From the NCBI GenBank assembly GCA_900302705.1, contig OUUY01000108.1:1-55734 (forward strand): 55,734 nucleotides of DNA, written 5' to 3'. Numbering within the stretch: the first letter of the stretch is position 1; the number at the start of each line of letters is the position of its first letter. The notes beneath the pieces are model-generated. The model saw only the letters and a program-made list of their open reading frames with translations, searched no databases and was not told the origin of the DNA. The stretch comes from Candidatus Sulfobium mesophilum. GTDB lineage: Bacteria; Nitrospirota; Thermodesulfovibrionia; Thermodesulfovibrionales; UBA6898. Of this stretch, positions 41,616 through 49,838 are shown piece by piece. The translations under genes were made by a program, and so were the position numbers.

Positions 41616-42334
41616 GGCTTCCGGCCAGGATCACTTGGAAACATGTGGGGCGTCTGTATGAGACATTAGCCCCTCATCTAAAGGCTTCTCCAGTAAAGAC
41701 GAACGCCCCCGAAAGAGGACGCGTGCTCGTCCTTTCTCCTCATATCGACGATGAAGTCATAGGGGCCGGCGGAAGCCTCATAAAACATATCCGTTTGGGA
41801 GACAACGTAAAGGTCGTCTATTTCGCCGGCTGTACTGAAGAGCGTATAAGAGAGGCTGAAGAAGCGGCTGAGATTATCGGCTTTAAGGATCACGAATTCC
41901 TCGGCTACAAATCAAAGAGACTTCTTGAGCAAGATGACCTTCCGGACCGTCTTTCATTGATTATAAAGGATTTCCAACCTGATATAGTCTATCTGCCCTC
42001 TCTTTTCGACCGGCACAACGACCACCTTGCATTGAATCATCTTTTGGCTGCGGTCCACAAGAAATTTAGATTTGACTTCACAGTCTGCGCCTTCGAGGTT
42101 TGGACCGCGTTAGTCCCAAACCTCATTGTCGATATCACGGACACGATCAATGAAAAAAAAGAGGCCTTGTCGCGATTCAAAAGCCAGCTTGCCACTAATG
42201 ACTGGATCGAGGCTGCTACTTCGATTAACCGTTATAGAGGGATAACCTCGGGAGCAGGTACCTATGCCGAGGGCTTCATGAGGTTTTCAGTAAAAGAGTA
42301 TTACAGGATATGGGAAAAAGTTTATGGACAGTAG
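41612..42334 (+). CDS. PIG-L/LmbE-family deacetylase
   Basis: 240 residues. LSPHIDDEVIGAGG holds the PHxDDE zinc motif and DRHNDHLALNH the third zinc ligand. The family de-N-acetylates GlcNAc-containing lipids or conjugates (PIG-L, MshB, BshB). In this cluster it is the second deacetylase beside the CE4 enzyme. Overlaps the following glycosyltransferase gene by 11 bp. Confidence 0.9.
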   Translation: MRLPARITWKHVGRLYETLAPHLKASPVKTNAPERGRVLVLSPHIDDEVIGAGGSLIKHIRLGDNVKVVYFAGCTEERIREAEEAAEIIGFKDHEFLGYKSKRLLEQDDLPDRLSLIIKDFQPDIVYLPSLFDRHNDHLALNHLLAAVHKKFRFDFTVCAFEVWTALVPNLIVDITDTINEKKEALSRFKSQLATNDWIEAATSINRYRGITSGAGTYAEGFMRFSVKEYYRIWEKVYGQ

Positions 42335-43463
42335 GCCGCTTAAGATCTTAAGCATGATCTCGGACAATGGACGAGGAGGCTCTGACAGGCTCGCCCTCGA
42401 TATCTCCAAGGGTCTGAAACGTTTGGGTCACCGGGTCATATGGGGATCACCGTCGGGCGACGAGCTTAGGGGAGAAGCAGTTGAGGCAGGGATTGAGATA
42501 TATAACCTTTCCCCATCCGGCTGGGTCGACATGACGGGCTTGACGGCCTTTCTGAAATTCTGCAGGGACGAAAAGATAGAGATCGTGAACGCCCATCATT
42601 CACGTGCCAGACACATGCTTTTACTGGCCAGGCTTTGTGGCCTTGACTCAAAGGTAGTATTCACCAGGCACTGCATACTGTCGGGCGTGCCTTATGTAAG
42701 CGCCTTTTATTTCAATCTTATCGATATGAATATCGCTGTCAGTAACGTAGTCAAGAAAAGCCTCCTGCGCGGGGGGATATCAACAAACAGGGCTGCTATG
42801 GTATACGGGGGGATAGATATTGATAAGTTCAGCCAGCAGAAGGCCGAACAAATCGAAATGGTAAGTAACAAGTTCTCCCGCAATGGGGCCTTCAATATAG
42901 GGATTGTCGCACGCTATTACGGCGGCAAGGTCTTTAAGCCGGACAGCTCGACGATGAAGGGACATGAATTTTTATTCAGGGCGCTTGCACTGCTGCCCGG
43001 AGATTTCAACGTCCTTGTGCTGGGGGTGTGGGGTAACAAAGACATCGAGAACCTGAAGCTGGTCGCAGAATATAACGGCTTGTCCCCTGGGAGGCTTACT
43101 TTTTGTGACTTTCAGAGGGAGATCGCCCCCTTTTACAAAATTATGGACGTAAACATATTGCCGTCGCAAAACGAAGGCCTCGGGCTGACACTGATCGAGG
43201 CTATGGCCGCCGGGGTCCCCTGCATCGGAGCAGACAGCGGAGGCATACGCGAGATAATTGATGACGGCATAAACGGCTTCTTATTTCAGCCCGGAAATAG
43301 CAAAGACCTTTCTGAAAAAATCCAAATCCTCCAAAAAGACACCGAGACAAGGAGTCTCTTTATCAGAAATGGGAAAGAGAAGGTCGCAAAGCTCTTCGAT
43401 ATAAAAAAGACGGTGACAGAGACAGAGAAGATATTCTACAGCCTCATTAGACAGAATTCTTAA
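42324..43463 (+). CDS. GT4 glycosyltransferase, last gene of the cluster
   Basis: 379 residues. DNGRGGSDRLALDISKGL at the N terminus, VNAHHSRARHMLLLARL in the acceptor domain, and QNEGLGLTLIEAMAAGVPCIGADSGG with the E-x7-E pair at the C terminus. Likely LPS or capsule assembly. It ends the run of overlapping genes that begins at 33925; a palindromic repeat follows. Confidence 0.92.
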   Translation: MDSRPLKILSMISDNGRGGSDRLALDISKGLKRLGHRVIWGSPSGDELRGEAVEAGIEIYNLSPSGWVDMTGLTAFLKFCRDEKIEIVNAHHSRARHMLLLARLCGLDSKVVFTRHCILSGVPYVSAFYFNLIDMNIAVSNVVKKSLLRGGISTNRAAMVYGGIDIDKFSQQKAEQIEMVSNKFSRNGAFNIGIVARYYGGKVFKPDSSTMKGHEFLFRALALLPGDFNVLVLGVWGNKDIENLKLVAEYNGLSPGRLTFCDFQREIAPFYKIMDVNILPSQNEGLGLTLIEAMAAGVPCIGADSGGIREIIDDGINGFLFQPGNSKDLSEKIQILQKDTETRSLFIRNGKEKVAKLFDIKKTVTETEKIFYSLIRQNS

Positions 43464-43485
43464 CAGTTAGACAGAAGTTTTTATC

Positions 43486-43562
43486 TGTCATCCCCCGGTT
43501 TGACCGGGGAATCCATATTTTATCGAATGCACTGGATTCTCCGATCAAGTCGGAGTATGACA
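43486..43562. repeat. Dispersed palindromic repeat after the polysaccharide operon
   Basis: Outer arms TGTCAT/ATGACA and AATCCA/TGGATT enclose two hairpins, CCCCGGT-TTG-ACCGGGG and CTCCGA-TCAAG-TCGGAG. A further arm pair GACAGA (43470)/TCTGTC (43484) sits upstream. The right half recurs at 16003-16023. This type of element is common between genes in Nitrospirota and deltaproteobacteria. Confidence 0.7.
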
Positions 43563-43594
43563 AAAGTCTCACCTAATTCTTCAAGCAGCAAATT

Positions 43595-44179
43595 CTATTT
43601 TTCGGCAGATGAAGACACGCCAACCGGTTCCCATTCCTTAAAGAAATCGTCCAGCACCGAGGTCTGGCCGACAGGGAAATGGCCGAAACGGATCGACAGC
43701 TGTTTCTGAGCAATCGCCTTAGGCTCTCCATCTACGACCACCTTCCATAACGCAGCAGCAAGCCCCGACCTGTCCGACCCGCTCCTGCAATGAATAAGTA
43801 TAGGACGAGGGGCTTCCCTGAATATTTCCATCAACCTGCTCATAACTTCAGGGTTGGGTCTTCCGCTGGAACTCATCGCAAGATCGTAGTGTCGGACAGA
43901 GAGCTTTCTACAGACAGCTATTTCAGTCTCATACCAATCCTTCCCGCTGTTTTTTCCCCGAAGGTTCAGTACGCTCTTGATGCGATATTCCTTTAAATGC
44001 CTCTCCAGACTGGCCTCATTGAGTTGACCGGACCGGTATGCTTCTCCCTCCGTTATAGGCTCGAAATTACCACTGACCAGGATGTTTGTGATATAGGCTC
44101 CGGCAATAATTGCCGGTATGAAAACCAGCAGGAAAAACCTTCCTTTAAGGGATCTTGAGATGGAAAATAAAGTGCTCAT
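43595..44179 (-). CDS. Membrane-anchored dual-specificity/tyrosine phosphatase
   Basis: 194 residues. One membrane helix (about 14-36) anchors the protein, then YRSGQLNEASL and the P-loop HCRSGSDRSG, which has the C-x5-R nucleophile pattern. It belongs to the Cys-based phosphatases near the DSP/PTEN-like group. Its place beside the polysaccharide operon and ugd suggests control of surface polysaccharide synthesis, as seen for Wzb-type systems; no tyrosine kinase is visible here. Minus strand, convergent with the glycosyltransferase gene. Confidence 0.85.
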   Translation of the reverse strand: MSTLFSISRSLKGRFFLLVFIPAIIAGAYITNILVSGNFEPITEGEAYRSGQLNEASLERHLKEYRIKSVLNLRGKNSGKDWYETEIAVCRKLSVRHYDLAMSSSGRPNPEVMSRLMEIFREAPRPILIHCRSGSDRSGLAAALWKVVVDGEPKAIAQKQLSIRFGHFPVGQTSVLDDFFKEWEPVGVSSSAEK

Positions 44180-44362
44180 ATCAGGATTTTCACTCTTGGA
44201 ATGGTCCGGCCTTTAGGGCCCTTTTATGTGTTCCGGGTGAATCAGAGAATCTCCGGGATGCATGAATTAAATTCATAAGTTATTTAATTGTATCCGATGC
44301 AGGCTGAAATCGTAAAGGCGATGGCGGCAAAAGATAGCCTGCTTAACCTGCATTATTATGAA

Positions 44363-44391
44363 TTCACAATCATCTGTTAATTTTGTATAAT
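44363..44391 (+). promoter_or_regulatory. Promoter of ugd, leaderless layout
   Basis: TTCACA, 17 bases, TATAAT, and then 8 bases to the ATG. No Shine-Dalgarno sequence is present, so the transcript should start at or next to the start codon. Confidence 0.68.
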
Positions 44392-44399
44392 AAGCCTCT

Positions 44400-45704
44400 A
44401 TGCATATCGGTATAATCGGAACAGGATATGTTGGCCTTGTTACAGGTGCCTGCTTTGCAGAGTTCGGAGTCTTCGTAACCTGCATCGACAAAGACGAAAA
44501 GAAAGTCAGTTCCCTGAGGAAAGGGATAGTGCCTTTCTATGAACCTGGGCTCAATGAACTCGTAAAACGGAATTTAAAGAACGGACGGCTTAAATTTTCA
44601 ACAAGAATACGTGATGCCGTTGAGTCTTCTCTTGCAGTATTTATTGCGGTCGGAACCCCGCCAAGGGGAGATGGCTCTGCGGACATGAGCTATGTCGAAG
44701 AAGTAGCTGCAGAGATCGCCCGCGAGATCAAAGGCTATAAGGTCATAGTCACCAAGAGTACGGTGCCGGTAGGTACAGGCGCCCGTCTTCGGAAGATAAT
44801 CTCGAAGAAACTGACTGAACGCATTGATTTCGATATCGTCTCAAACCCGGAATTCCTGAGAGAGGGGTCTGCAATTGAAGACTTTATGAGGCCAAACAGG
44901 GTGGTTCTCGGCGCATCGAGTCAACAGGCCGTCGCTATTCTAAAAGACCTTTACAGGCCGCTTTATCTGATAGAGACGCCTTTTGTGATCACAAACATCG
45001 AGACAGCCGAACTCATAAAATATGCCTCGAATTCTTTCCTGGCCGTAAAGATATCCTTTATAAATGAGCTCTCCCGCCTCTGCGAAAAAGTCGGCGCCGA
45101 TGTTCAAATGGTTGCAAAGGGGATGGGACTCGACCACCGAATAGGGTCAAAGTTCCTTCACACCGGACCAGGGTACGGTGGCTCATGTTTCCCGAAGGAC
45201 ACCCGTGCGCTTCTTACAATAGCCGAACAAAATGGCTCTGAACTAGGGATCGTACAATCAGCGGTCGCTGCCAACGAGAAACAAATGACGCACATGATCG
45301 ACAAGATCAAAAAGGGCATGGGAAGCATAAAGGGAAAGACATTTGCTGTGCTCGGCCTGTCCTTTAAGCCAAACACAAATGACATGCGCGAAGCGCCCGC
45401 GGTTTTTATTATCGAAAGGTTGCTTAAGGAAAAAGCAGTGATAAGGGCCTTCGACCCCATAGCGATCGGGGATGCCAAACAGGTGTTCGGCAGGAGGGTA
45501 TATTTTGCCGAAGGTGTCTACGACTGTGCGAAAGGCGCCGATGCGGTCATCATCATCACCGAGTGGAACGAATTCAGAAACCTCGAACTGCCCAGAGTAA
45601 AGAAGCTTCTGAGGAGACCATACTTCTTCGACCTTAGGAATATCTATGAGCCCGAAAAGATGAAGAAACTCGGTTTCAAATATTTCTCGGTCGGCAGGAG
45701 TTGA
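44400..45704 (+). CDS. ugd: UDP-glucose 6-dehydrogenase
   Basis: 434 residues, full length. GIIGTGYVGLVTGACFAEFG is the NAD-binding motif; TVPVGTGARLR, FLREGSAIEDFM and GYGGSCFPKDTRAL (catalytic Cys) follow. It makes UDP-glucuronate for the surface polysaccharide or for lipid A modification. It is transcribed from its own promoter and is separated from the main operon by the phosphatase gene. Confidence 0.96.
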   Translation: MHIGIIGTGYVGLVTGACFAEFGVFVTCIDKDEKKVSSLRKGIVPFYEPGLNELVKRNLKNGRLKFSTRIRDAVESSLAVFIAVGTPPRGDGSADMSYVEEVAAEIAREIKGYKVIVTKSTVPVGTGARLRKIISKKLTERIDFDIVSNPEFLREGSAIEDFMRPNRVVLGASSQQAVAILKDLYRPLYLIETPFVITNIETAELIKYASNSFLAVKISFINELSRLCEKVGADVQMVAKGMGLDHRIGSKFLHTGPGYGGSCFPKDTRALLTIAEQNGSELGIVQSAVAANEKQMTHMIDKIKKGMGSIKGKTFAVLGLSFKPNTNDMREAPAVFIIERLLKEKAVIRAFDPIAIGDAKQVFGRRVYFAEGVYDCAKGADAVIIITEWNEFRNLELPRVKKLLRRPYFFDLRNIYEPEKMKKLGFKYFSVGRS

Positions 45705-45765
45705 CGTTTCAGACCTATTTTGTTTTACTATTTACTGTTCACTTTTCACTATTCACAGTCTTAAA

Positions 45766-45840
45766 GGGCGATTAGCTCAGCGGGAGAGCACTGCCTTCAC
45801 ACGGCAGGGGTCACTGGTTCGAACCCAGTATCGCCCACCA
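45766..45840 (+). tRNA. tRNA-Val (anticodon CAC)
   Basis: Acceptor GGGCGAT pairs with ATCGCCC and CCA is encoded. The D arm is AGCTCAGCGGGAGAGC; the anticodon stem is CTGCC/GGCAG with loop TTCACAC, giving anticodon CAC (reads GUG); the T arm is CTGGTTCGAACCCAG. All 75 bases fit the cloverleaf. Its 3' half is the integration site of the element that follows. Confidence 0.96.
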
Positions 45841-45844
45841 TTTA
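45794..45844. other. att site A (element-tRNA junction, attL-like)
   Basis: The 51 bp from CCTTCACACGGCAGGGG to CCCACCATTTA in the tRNA 3' half recur at 49605-49655 with a single mismatch. It is the left boundary of the integrated element. Confidence 0.85.
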
Positions 45845-45855
45845 AAATCAAGGGG

Positions 45856-46940
45856 TTAGGCATTTATGGCAACCTCTGCCTTTACTGGATTGTATAGTTT
45901 TTGTATAGTAGGCGAGCCGGTCAAGGTTTCATTCAGCAATTCTACAGCCTTTACCTTGTGTGATGGTGCAAGGTGAGCATATCTTAGGGTCATAGTAAGA
46001 GTTCTATGTCCCAATAGTTCTTTTACTGTGGTAATGTCCACCCCTGCCATTACCAGATGACTTGCAAAGGTATGCCTTAGGTCATGGAAGTGAAAGTCTC
46101 TGATTCCTGCCCTTCGTGTTGCCGTGTTGAAGCTCCGCTTAACATCTCCGTAAGGCTTCCCTGTTGCTGAATCAAAAAAGACATAAGCAATCATCATCAA
46201 GCCTTCTGGTTAAACCCTGTAAAATGCCCCTTACAGTATCATTAATGGGGATTTCCCGGCGGTCTCCGTTCTTTGTCTTATCCAGAAGAATGAACCCGTG
46301 CTTTAAATCCACATTATGCCGTCTGAGATTCAGAATCTCCCCTTTCCTGCACCCGGTATTAAGTGCAAAGGTGACTATTGATTTCAAGATGCCCTTTACA
46401 GGTGGAAAGTAGAGTCTGGCATTCTTCTTTTGATAGATATCTCAAACTTCTATTATTCTCCGCAAGGTTCTTTACTCGCCTGATATATTTCAGGGTTTCT
46501 TCCTCTACCATGTTCCAGTCTACAGCTTTCCTGAACACTGCCTTCAAGATGCTGATATTCTTATTGACACTTGCAGGCTTAAGGCCGCGGTTCATTAACT
46601 CAGTCTGATATTGCTCCGCAATCAGGGCGTTGAATCTCCGCAAGGGAAAACTTCCAAAATGAGAAACCAGGTCATTGATCCTGTATGCTTTTGTTACTGC
46701 TGAAAGGTGTCTGCCATTAATCCACTGAAGATATTTTTCTGAAAGCTCTTTGAAGCTATGATTTTCTATCTTACTGATCTCAGGCTGCTTGCCTTCCTTT
46801 ATGGCGTTTTTTCTGCTTATATACAACTCATGGGCCTTATCAAACTTTTCTGATCCTGAAGATTCATAGACCGTCTTTCCGTCAAGCCCGGAATATCTAA
46901 TCCAGTAAATCTTTCTGCGCTTATAAATTCCCTTTGCCAT
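45856..46940 (-). pseudogene. Tyrosine recombinase integrase with two frameshifts
   Basis: Three consecutive frames make up one phage-type integrase. N-terminal part: from MAKGIYKRRKIYWIRY (AT-rich, SAM-like core-binding domain) to about 46383. Middle: LKSIVTFALNTGCRKGEILNL with the first catalytic Arg. C-terminal: HDLRHTFASH and LGHRTLTMTLRYAHL with HxxR, His and the nucleophile Tyr. The first shift near 46383 is an extra base (CTTG-AAATCA); the second lies near 46185. All catalytic residues survive, but in different frames. The start overlaps the end of the XRE gene by 20 bp behind AGGAG. Confidence 0.88.
45891..45910. other. Candidate integrase arm-type site, left end
   Basis: TGTATAGTTTTTGTATAGTA is a direct repeat of TGTATAGT with a 3-base spacer. 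The same 20 bases occur at 49470-49489 and 50700-50719. It falls inside the end of the integrase coding sequence, 46 bp from att core A. Confidence 0.5.
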
Positions 46941-47145
46941 GCTTCCTTTTCTCCTTTCTTTTTTCGTTTTGTTCTCTCTCGATGTAATCAAGTAACAGCT
47001 TCAAAGTTTTGCTTGGCGTTTTCACGCCCTTTTCCAAATAGACGACATATTCCCTTGTTACTCCTAACCTGTGGGCCATTTCTCTTTGATAGAGATTTAG
47101 CCTTTGTCTTAGCTTCTGAATCTGTTCTTTTGTCCATTCCTTCAT
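46921..47145 (-). CDS. XRE-family transcriptional regulator of the element
   Basis: 74 residues from MKEWTKEQIQKLRQRL. A helix-turn-helix reads QREMAHRLGVTREYVVYLEKGVKTPS, then a lysine-rich tail. The listed longer start (TTG) would lie inside the -35 box, so ATG at 47145 is preferred. It is cotranscribed with the integrase and probably represses its own promoter, which carries a perfect 19-bp palindrome. This is the cI-type repressor arrangement. Confidence 0.85.
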   Translation of the reverse strand: MKEWTKEQIQKLRQRLNLYQREMAHRLGVTREYVVYLEKGVKTPSKTLKLLLDYIEREQNEKRKEKRKHGKGNL

Positions 47146-47152
47146 AGATATG

Positions 47153-47181
47153 ATTATAAGTAAACTGAGTTTACTTGTCAA
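47153..47181 (-). promoter_or_regulatory. Consensus promoter with internal palindromic operator, leaderless
   Basis: Minus strand TTGACA, exactly 17 bases, TATAAT: a perfect sigma-70 consensus. The spacer plus edges form the palindrome AAGTAAACTCAGTTTACTT (47158-47176), with 9-bp arms around one central base. The ATG of the XRE gene starts 7 bases after the -10 box, so the mRNA should be leaderless. Confidence 0.85.
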
Positions 47182-47199
47182 TAGAAATTATATTTACCA

Positions 47200-47274
47200 G
47201 ACAGCATTTCTGTTTGCAGTTGTTATAAATGCTTTCCATAACTGGGCATGTGCGATGTTGCGCTCTCAAGACTC
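47200..47274. repeat. Direct repeat, left copy, before the lipoprotein gene
   Basis: GACAGCATTTCTGTTTGCAG onward matches 47718-47790 at roughly three quarters of positions, including the runs GACAGCATTTC, CAGTTGTT, ATAACTGGG and CTCTC. The copies flank the lipoprotein gene. Confidence 0.62.
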
Positions 47275-47276
47275 GT

Positions 47277-47305
47277 TTGACTAATCACATGTCCTAAAGT
47301 AAAAT
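47277..47305 (+). promoter_or_regulatory. Promoter of the lipoprotein gene, leaderless layout
   Basis: TTGACT, 17 bases, TAAAAT, then 8 bases to the ATG at 47314. No ribosome binding site lies between. Confidence 0.62.
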
Positions 47306-47313
47306 GGTCTTCA

Positions 47314-47709
47314 ATGAAGCATGGGAACAAAGCTGTATTCTACATATTTTGGCTCCTGCTTCTTTCAGGCTGTGCCACTGTTCTGCTTACAGGCGCTAGC
47401 GGTGGAGTTGCATACACCATTACGAATGTGGCCTCTAAGACCTTGATTTCTCCGATCGATCAGGTTGAATACGCGAACCGCCTGGCACTCCTGAAAATGA
47501 AGATCAGGTATATAGAAAGAAGGGAGACAGAAAATGGAGTACAGATCATTGCAGAAACCAATGAATTAAATATTTATATAGACCTCAAACAGATTACCCC
47601 GAAAACCACAAAGATTGGCGTGAATGCAGAAAAAAACATTATACTGAAGGATAGGGCCACGGCAGTAGCTATTATCGAACAAACTGAAGCCATGCTTGGT
47701 GGTTCTTAA
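47314..47709 (+). CDS. DUF3568-like lipoprotein
   Basis: 131 residues. The signal peptide ends in the lipobox LLLSGC (Cys20 or so), giving a lipid-anchored protein. After a Gly-rich helix (LLTGASGGVAYTIT) the mature part has beta strands and ends in an Ile/Ala-rich helix (AIIEQTEAMLGG). This fits the small DUF3568 lipoprotein family of unknown function. It lies between two 75-bp direct repeats on the integrative element. Confidence 0.72.
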   Translation: MKHGNKAVFYIFWLLLLSGCATVLLTGASGGVAYTITNVASKTLISPIDQVEYANRLALLKMKIRYIERRETENGVQIIAETNELNIYIDLKQITPKTTKIGVNAEKNIILKDRATAVAIIEQTEAMLGGS

Positions 47710-47717
47710 TTCGTTGA

Positions 47718-47790
47718 AGACAGCATTTCCGTCTACAGTTGTTGCAACTACTTTCATAACTGGGTATCCGCAAAGCTGGCACTCTCGATT
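47718..47790. repeat. Direct repeat, right copy, after the lipoprotein gene
   Basis: Partner of 47200-47274 in the same orientation (GACAGCATTTCCGTCTACAG onward). The rest of the gap 47791-48077 shows no gene or structure I recognise. Confidence 0.62.
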
Positions 47791-48077
47791 GCTCTTATTT
47801 ATCTGAACTTCAAAGAGACAGATACAAAATCAGATATCCTTCCTGGAAGCCGCAGTTTCAAGCGATTGCAACAGCCCAGAGAGTACGGTCGGCATTTATT
47901 ATCCTCGCGCGTCATACACTTCCAGAAATCCTCCCTCGGGTCAATTTAGTTTGCAAAGCATATTTTATCCGAAAAGAGACGGTTGCCTTTTATGTGACGA
48001 GTGAGTGGTGCAGAGCCTTCAGTAACGGGGCAAAAATCCCATTCAGCGAGTTGTGATAGTGTTCTAGATCCGCCACG

Positions 48078-49100
48078 CTAAAAAAGGAAGGTCGGGAGTA
48101 CTACAGTGAGTACGAGACGGGCATCCCATCGGCTCGCAGCCTTGTCATCAGGATGAATGACCGCATAATCGACTTCGCTTTGGACGCTAACTGGCAACTT
48201 GAATATTTCGACCATCCTGCTGACTCCCAGCCCGATCGGAAGTGTCACCTTTTCGCCTTTGGCCGTCCAGTTGATCGTGATATTCGGGCTCATTCCGAAT
48301 CGCCAGGCCGCGTCGGAATCCCACCCGGGAGGGGCGTAGTTGAGGAAGTACTGAATATTGGTGTAGTTGACATTGGACCTACCACTGTCACCGCCGACTG
48401 ACCACCAATGTTGGGGAAAGATGCCCACCGTCCATTCGCGCCCCAGGTATGCAAGCACCCCCGTGGGTCCGAGGCTGTACTTGCCGGTCCCCAGTATCTT
48501 CTCCGAGGCCGTCGGGAACATTACTGTGGTCCCAACGCCCCAGAGAAACACTCCACCCGTCGATTCGATCTTGGTGGTTTCCTTGGGCGTGACCACCCCC
48601 ACGTAGGTCAGGTCGCCAAAGCCGGTGGTATGTTGGAAGGGGTCTCGCAAAGCGCCTGGGAGGCTCGGACACGAGAGGATACCTCCCGGTGCCATCCCGA
48701 TACAGTCGCCAAAGCCCTTATTGAACGGCACGCTGAGAAACGGGAAGACGACGCGGTTAATCAGGTTCCAGTCACGACCAAGACTAATCGGAAAGGTGGG
48801 CGTGATTTGTAGCCTCTGAATGGCCTTCGAATCACTGATGTGAGGAACCTTGACGGTGATGTAGTCATACTGAAACGGAATGAACATTAGGTTTCCCAAC
48901 GGGTTGTTCAATAAATTCGCAATCTGCTCCTTACTCGGGGTGCATCCGGCCTTGACGACCTCTTTCAGGTCGATGAAAAGGTCCCGCTCCAACTCGGCGC
49001 AGTGTGCGGGCTTGCCTGAAGGAGTCTCTTGGGCAGAGGTCCACCTCCCAGTGAGTACCAGAGCTACTACAGCGACAGAGATGATCAATCTCTTTGTCAT
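48078..49100 (-). CDS. Outer-membrane beta-barrel protein, PF13557-like
   Basis: 340 residues from MTKRLIISVAVVALVLTG, a signal peptide that ends near SAQ; a longer frame upstream lacks such a signal. The body has strand patterns (YDYITVKVP, FGDLTYVGVVTP, WTVGIFPQHWWSVGG) and ends in Phe. It resembles the putative MetA-pathway/transporter barrel group linked to hydrophobic compounds. It is the larger cargo gene of the element and appears richer in G+C than the integrase region, so its origin may differ. Confidence 0.72.
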   Translation of the reverse strand: MTKRLIISVAVVALVLTGRWTSAQETPSGKPAHCAELERDLFIDLKEVVKAGCTPSKEQIANLLNNPLGNLMFIPFQYDYITVKVPHISDSKAIQRLQITPTFPISLGRDWNLINRVVFPFLSVPFNKGFGDCIGMAPGGILSCPSLPGALRDPFQHTTGFGDLTYVGVVTPKETTKIESTGGVFLWGVGTTVMFPTASEKILGTGKYSLGPTGVLAYLGREWTVGIFPQHWWSVGGDSGRSNVNYTNIQYFLNYAPPGWDSDAAWRFGMSPNITINWTAKGEKVTLPIGLGVSRMVEIFKLPVSVQSEVDYAVIHPDDKAASRWDARLVLTVVLPTFLF

Positions 49101-49469
49101 CTTTTGCTTCTTGTGTTTTGAATTTCCATTATGCCACCGATGAGCGACAAAATATGTATTGATATGGCAATGCAGAAGGCATGATTCCATCGACCATCCC
49201 TCGTTGGGTTTACATGTAAGTGTAGTCGCTCGGAAAGAGAAAGTAAAGACAGAGACAGCGTGACAACGCACTAACGAATTGCTTTGGGATCGCTACACTG
49301 ATACGTCATACTGGACAAAATTTCACACAACGAATCACCACGGCAATGTTGATCACTATCTGCTATGTTTGAACAAAGTTTCCCACATTCTTTTGGAACT
49401 CAACAGTCAATAAGGTTTGCAACTGGTAAGAGTTTGATAATCATATAGCGGGCACCTCCCGAGCACGAT

Positions 49470-49489
49470 TGTATAGTTTTTGTATAGTA
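49470..49489. other. Candidate integrase arm-type site, right end
   Basis: Identical 20 bases to 45891-45910 (TGTATAGTTTTTGTATAGTA), here 115 bp inside att core B and outside any coding sequence. This argues that the repeat is kept for DNA binding and not as protein code. Confidence 0.5.
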
Positions 49490-49604
49490 GACAGGCAAAA
49501 AAGAAGGGAAAGGGACATAAAACCCTTTCCCTTTATTGACTTTGAGGCAATTGATTTGCAACGATTTATAAAGATACAATAAATTTGTGGGCCGTTTTGA
49601 TTGA

Positions 49605-49655
49605 CCTTCACACGGCAGGGGCCACTGGTTCGAACCCAGTATCGCCCACCATTTA
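49605..49655. other. att site B (attR-like)
   Basis: 51-bp copy of the tRNA-Val 3' half, one mismatch to 45794-45844. The tRNA 5' half is missing, so it is not a functional tRNA. Confidence 0.85.
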
Positions 49656-49678
49656 TCAGTTAAAATCGAGCACTTAAC

Positions 49679-49700
49679 AAATGGCTTAAATAAGCCATTT
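49679..49700. repeat. 22-bp perfect palindrome, copy 1
   Basis: AAATGGCTTA-AA-TAAGCCATTT. The same palindrome is found at 50587-50608. Here it lies 24 bp right of att B. Confidence 0.7.
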
Positions 49701-49838
49701 GTCTTGCAACACTTTGTAACATAAAGATAATATTGACCGTCCCCAAAGTGTCCCCAGAGCCCCGACAGCATCCTCTTTTTTCAGACGCAAAACTATCAAA
49801 GAATGTTTTAAAGTGATAAGCTTTATGAAAGGTGAGCA

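Larger units (their letters stand above)
45841..49655. mobile_element. Degraded integrative element in tRNA-Val
   Basis: Bounded by the 51-bp direct repeats A and B. Next to the tRNA are an integrase pseudogene and its XRE-type regulator, then a lipoprotein gene and an outer-membrane protein gene as cargo. A 20-bp candidate arm site lies just inside both ends (45891-45910 and 49470-49489). Without a working integrase of its own the element is probably fixed. The stretch 49101-49469 between the last gene and the right arm site holds nothing I recognise. Confidence 0.8.

Noticed and set aside
49400-49771. 123-residue minus-strand frame containing WAILGSNQWPLPCEG
   Set aside because: This peptide is the translation of the tRNA-derived att B sequence, a known type of false gene next to integrases.
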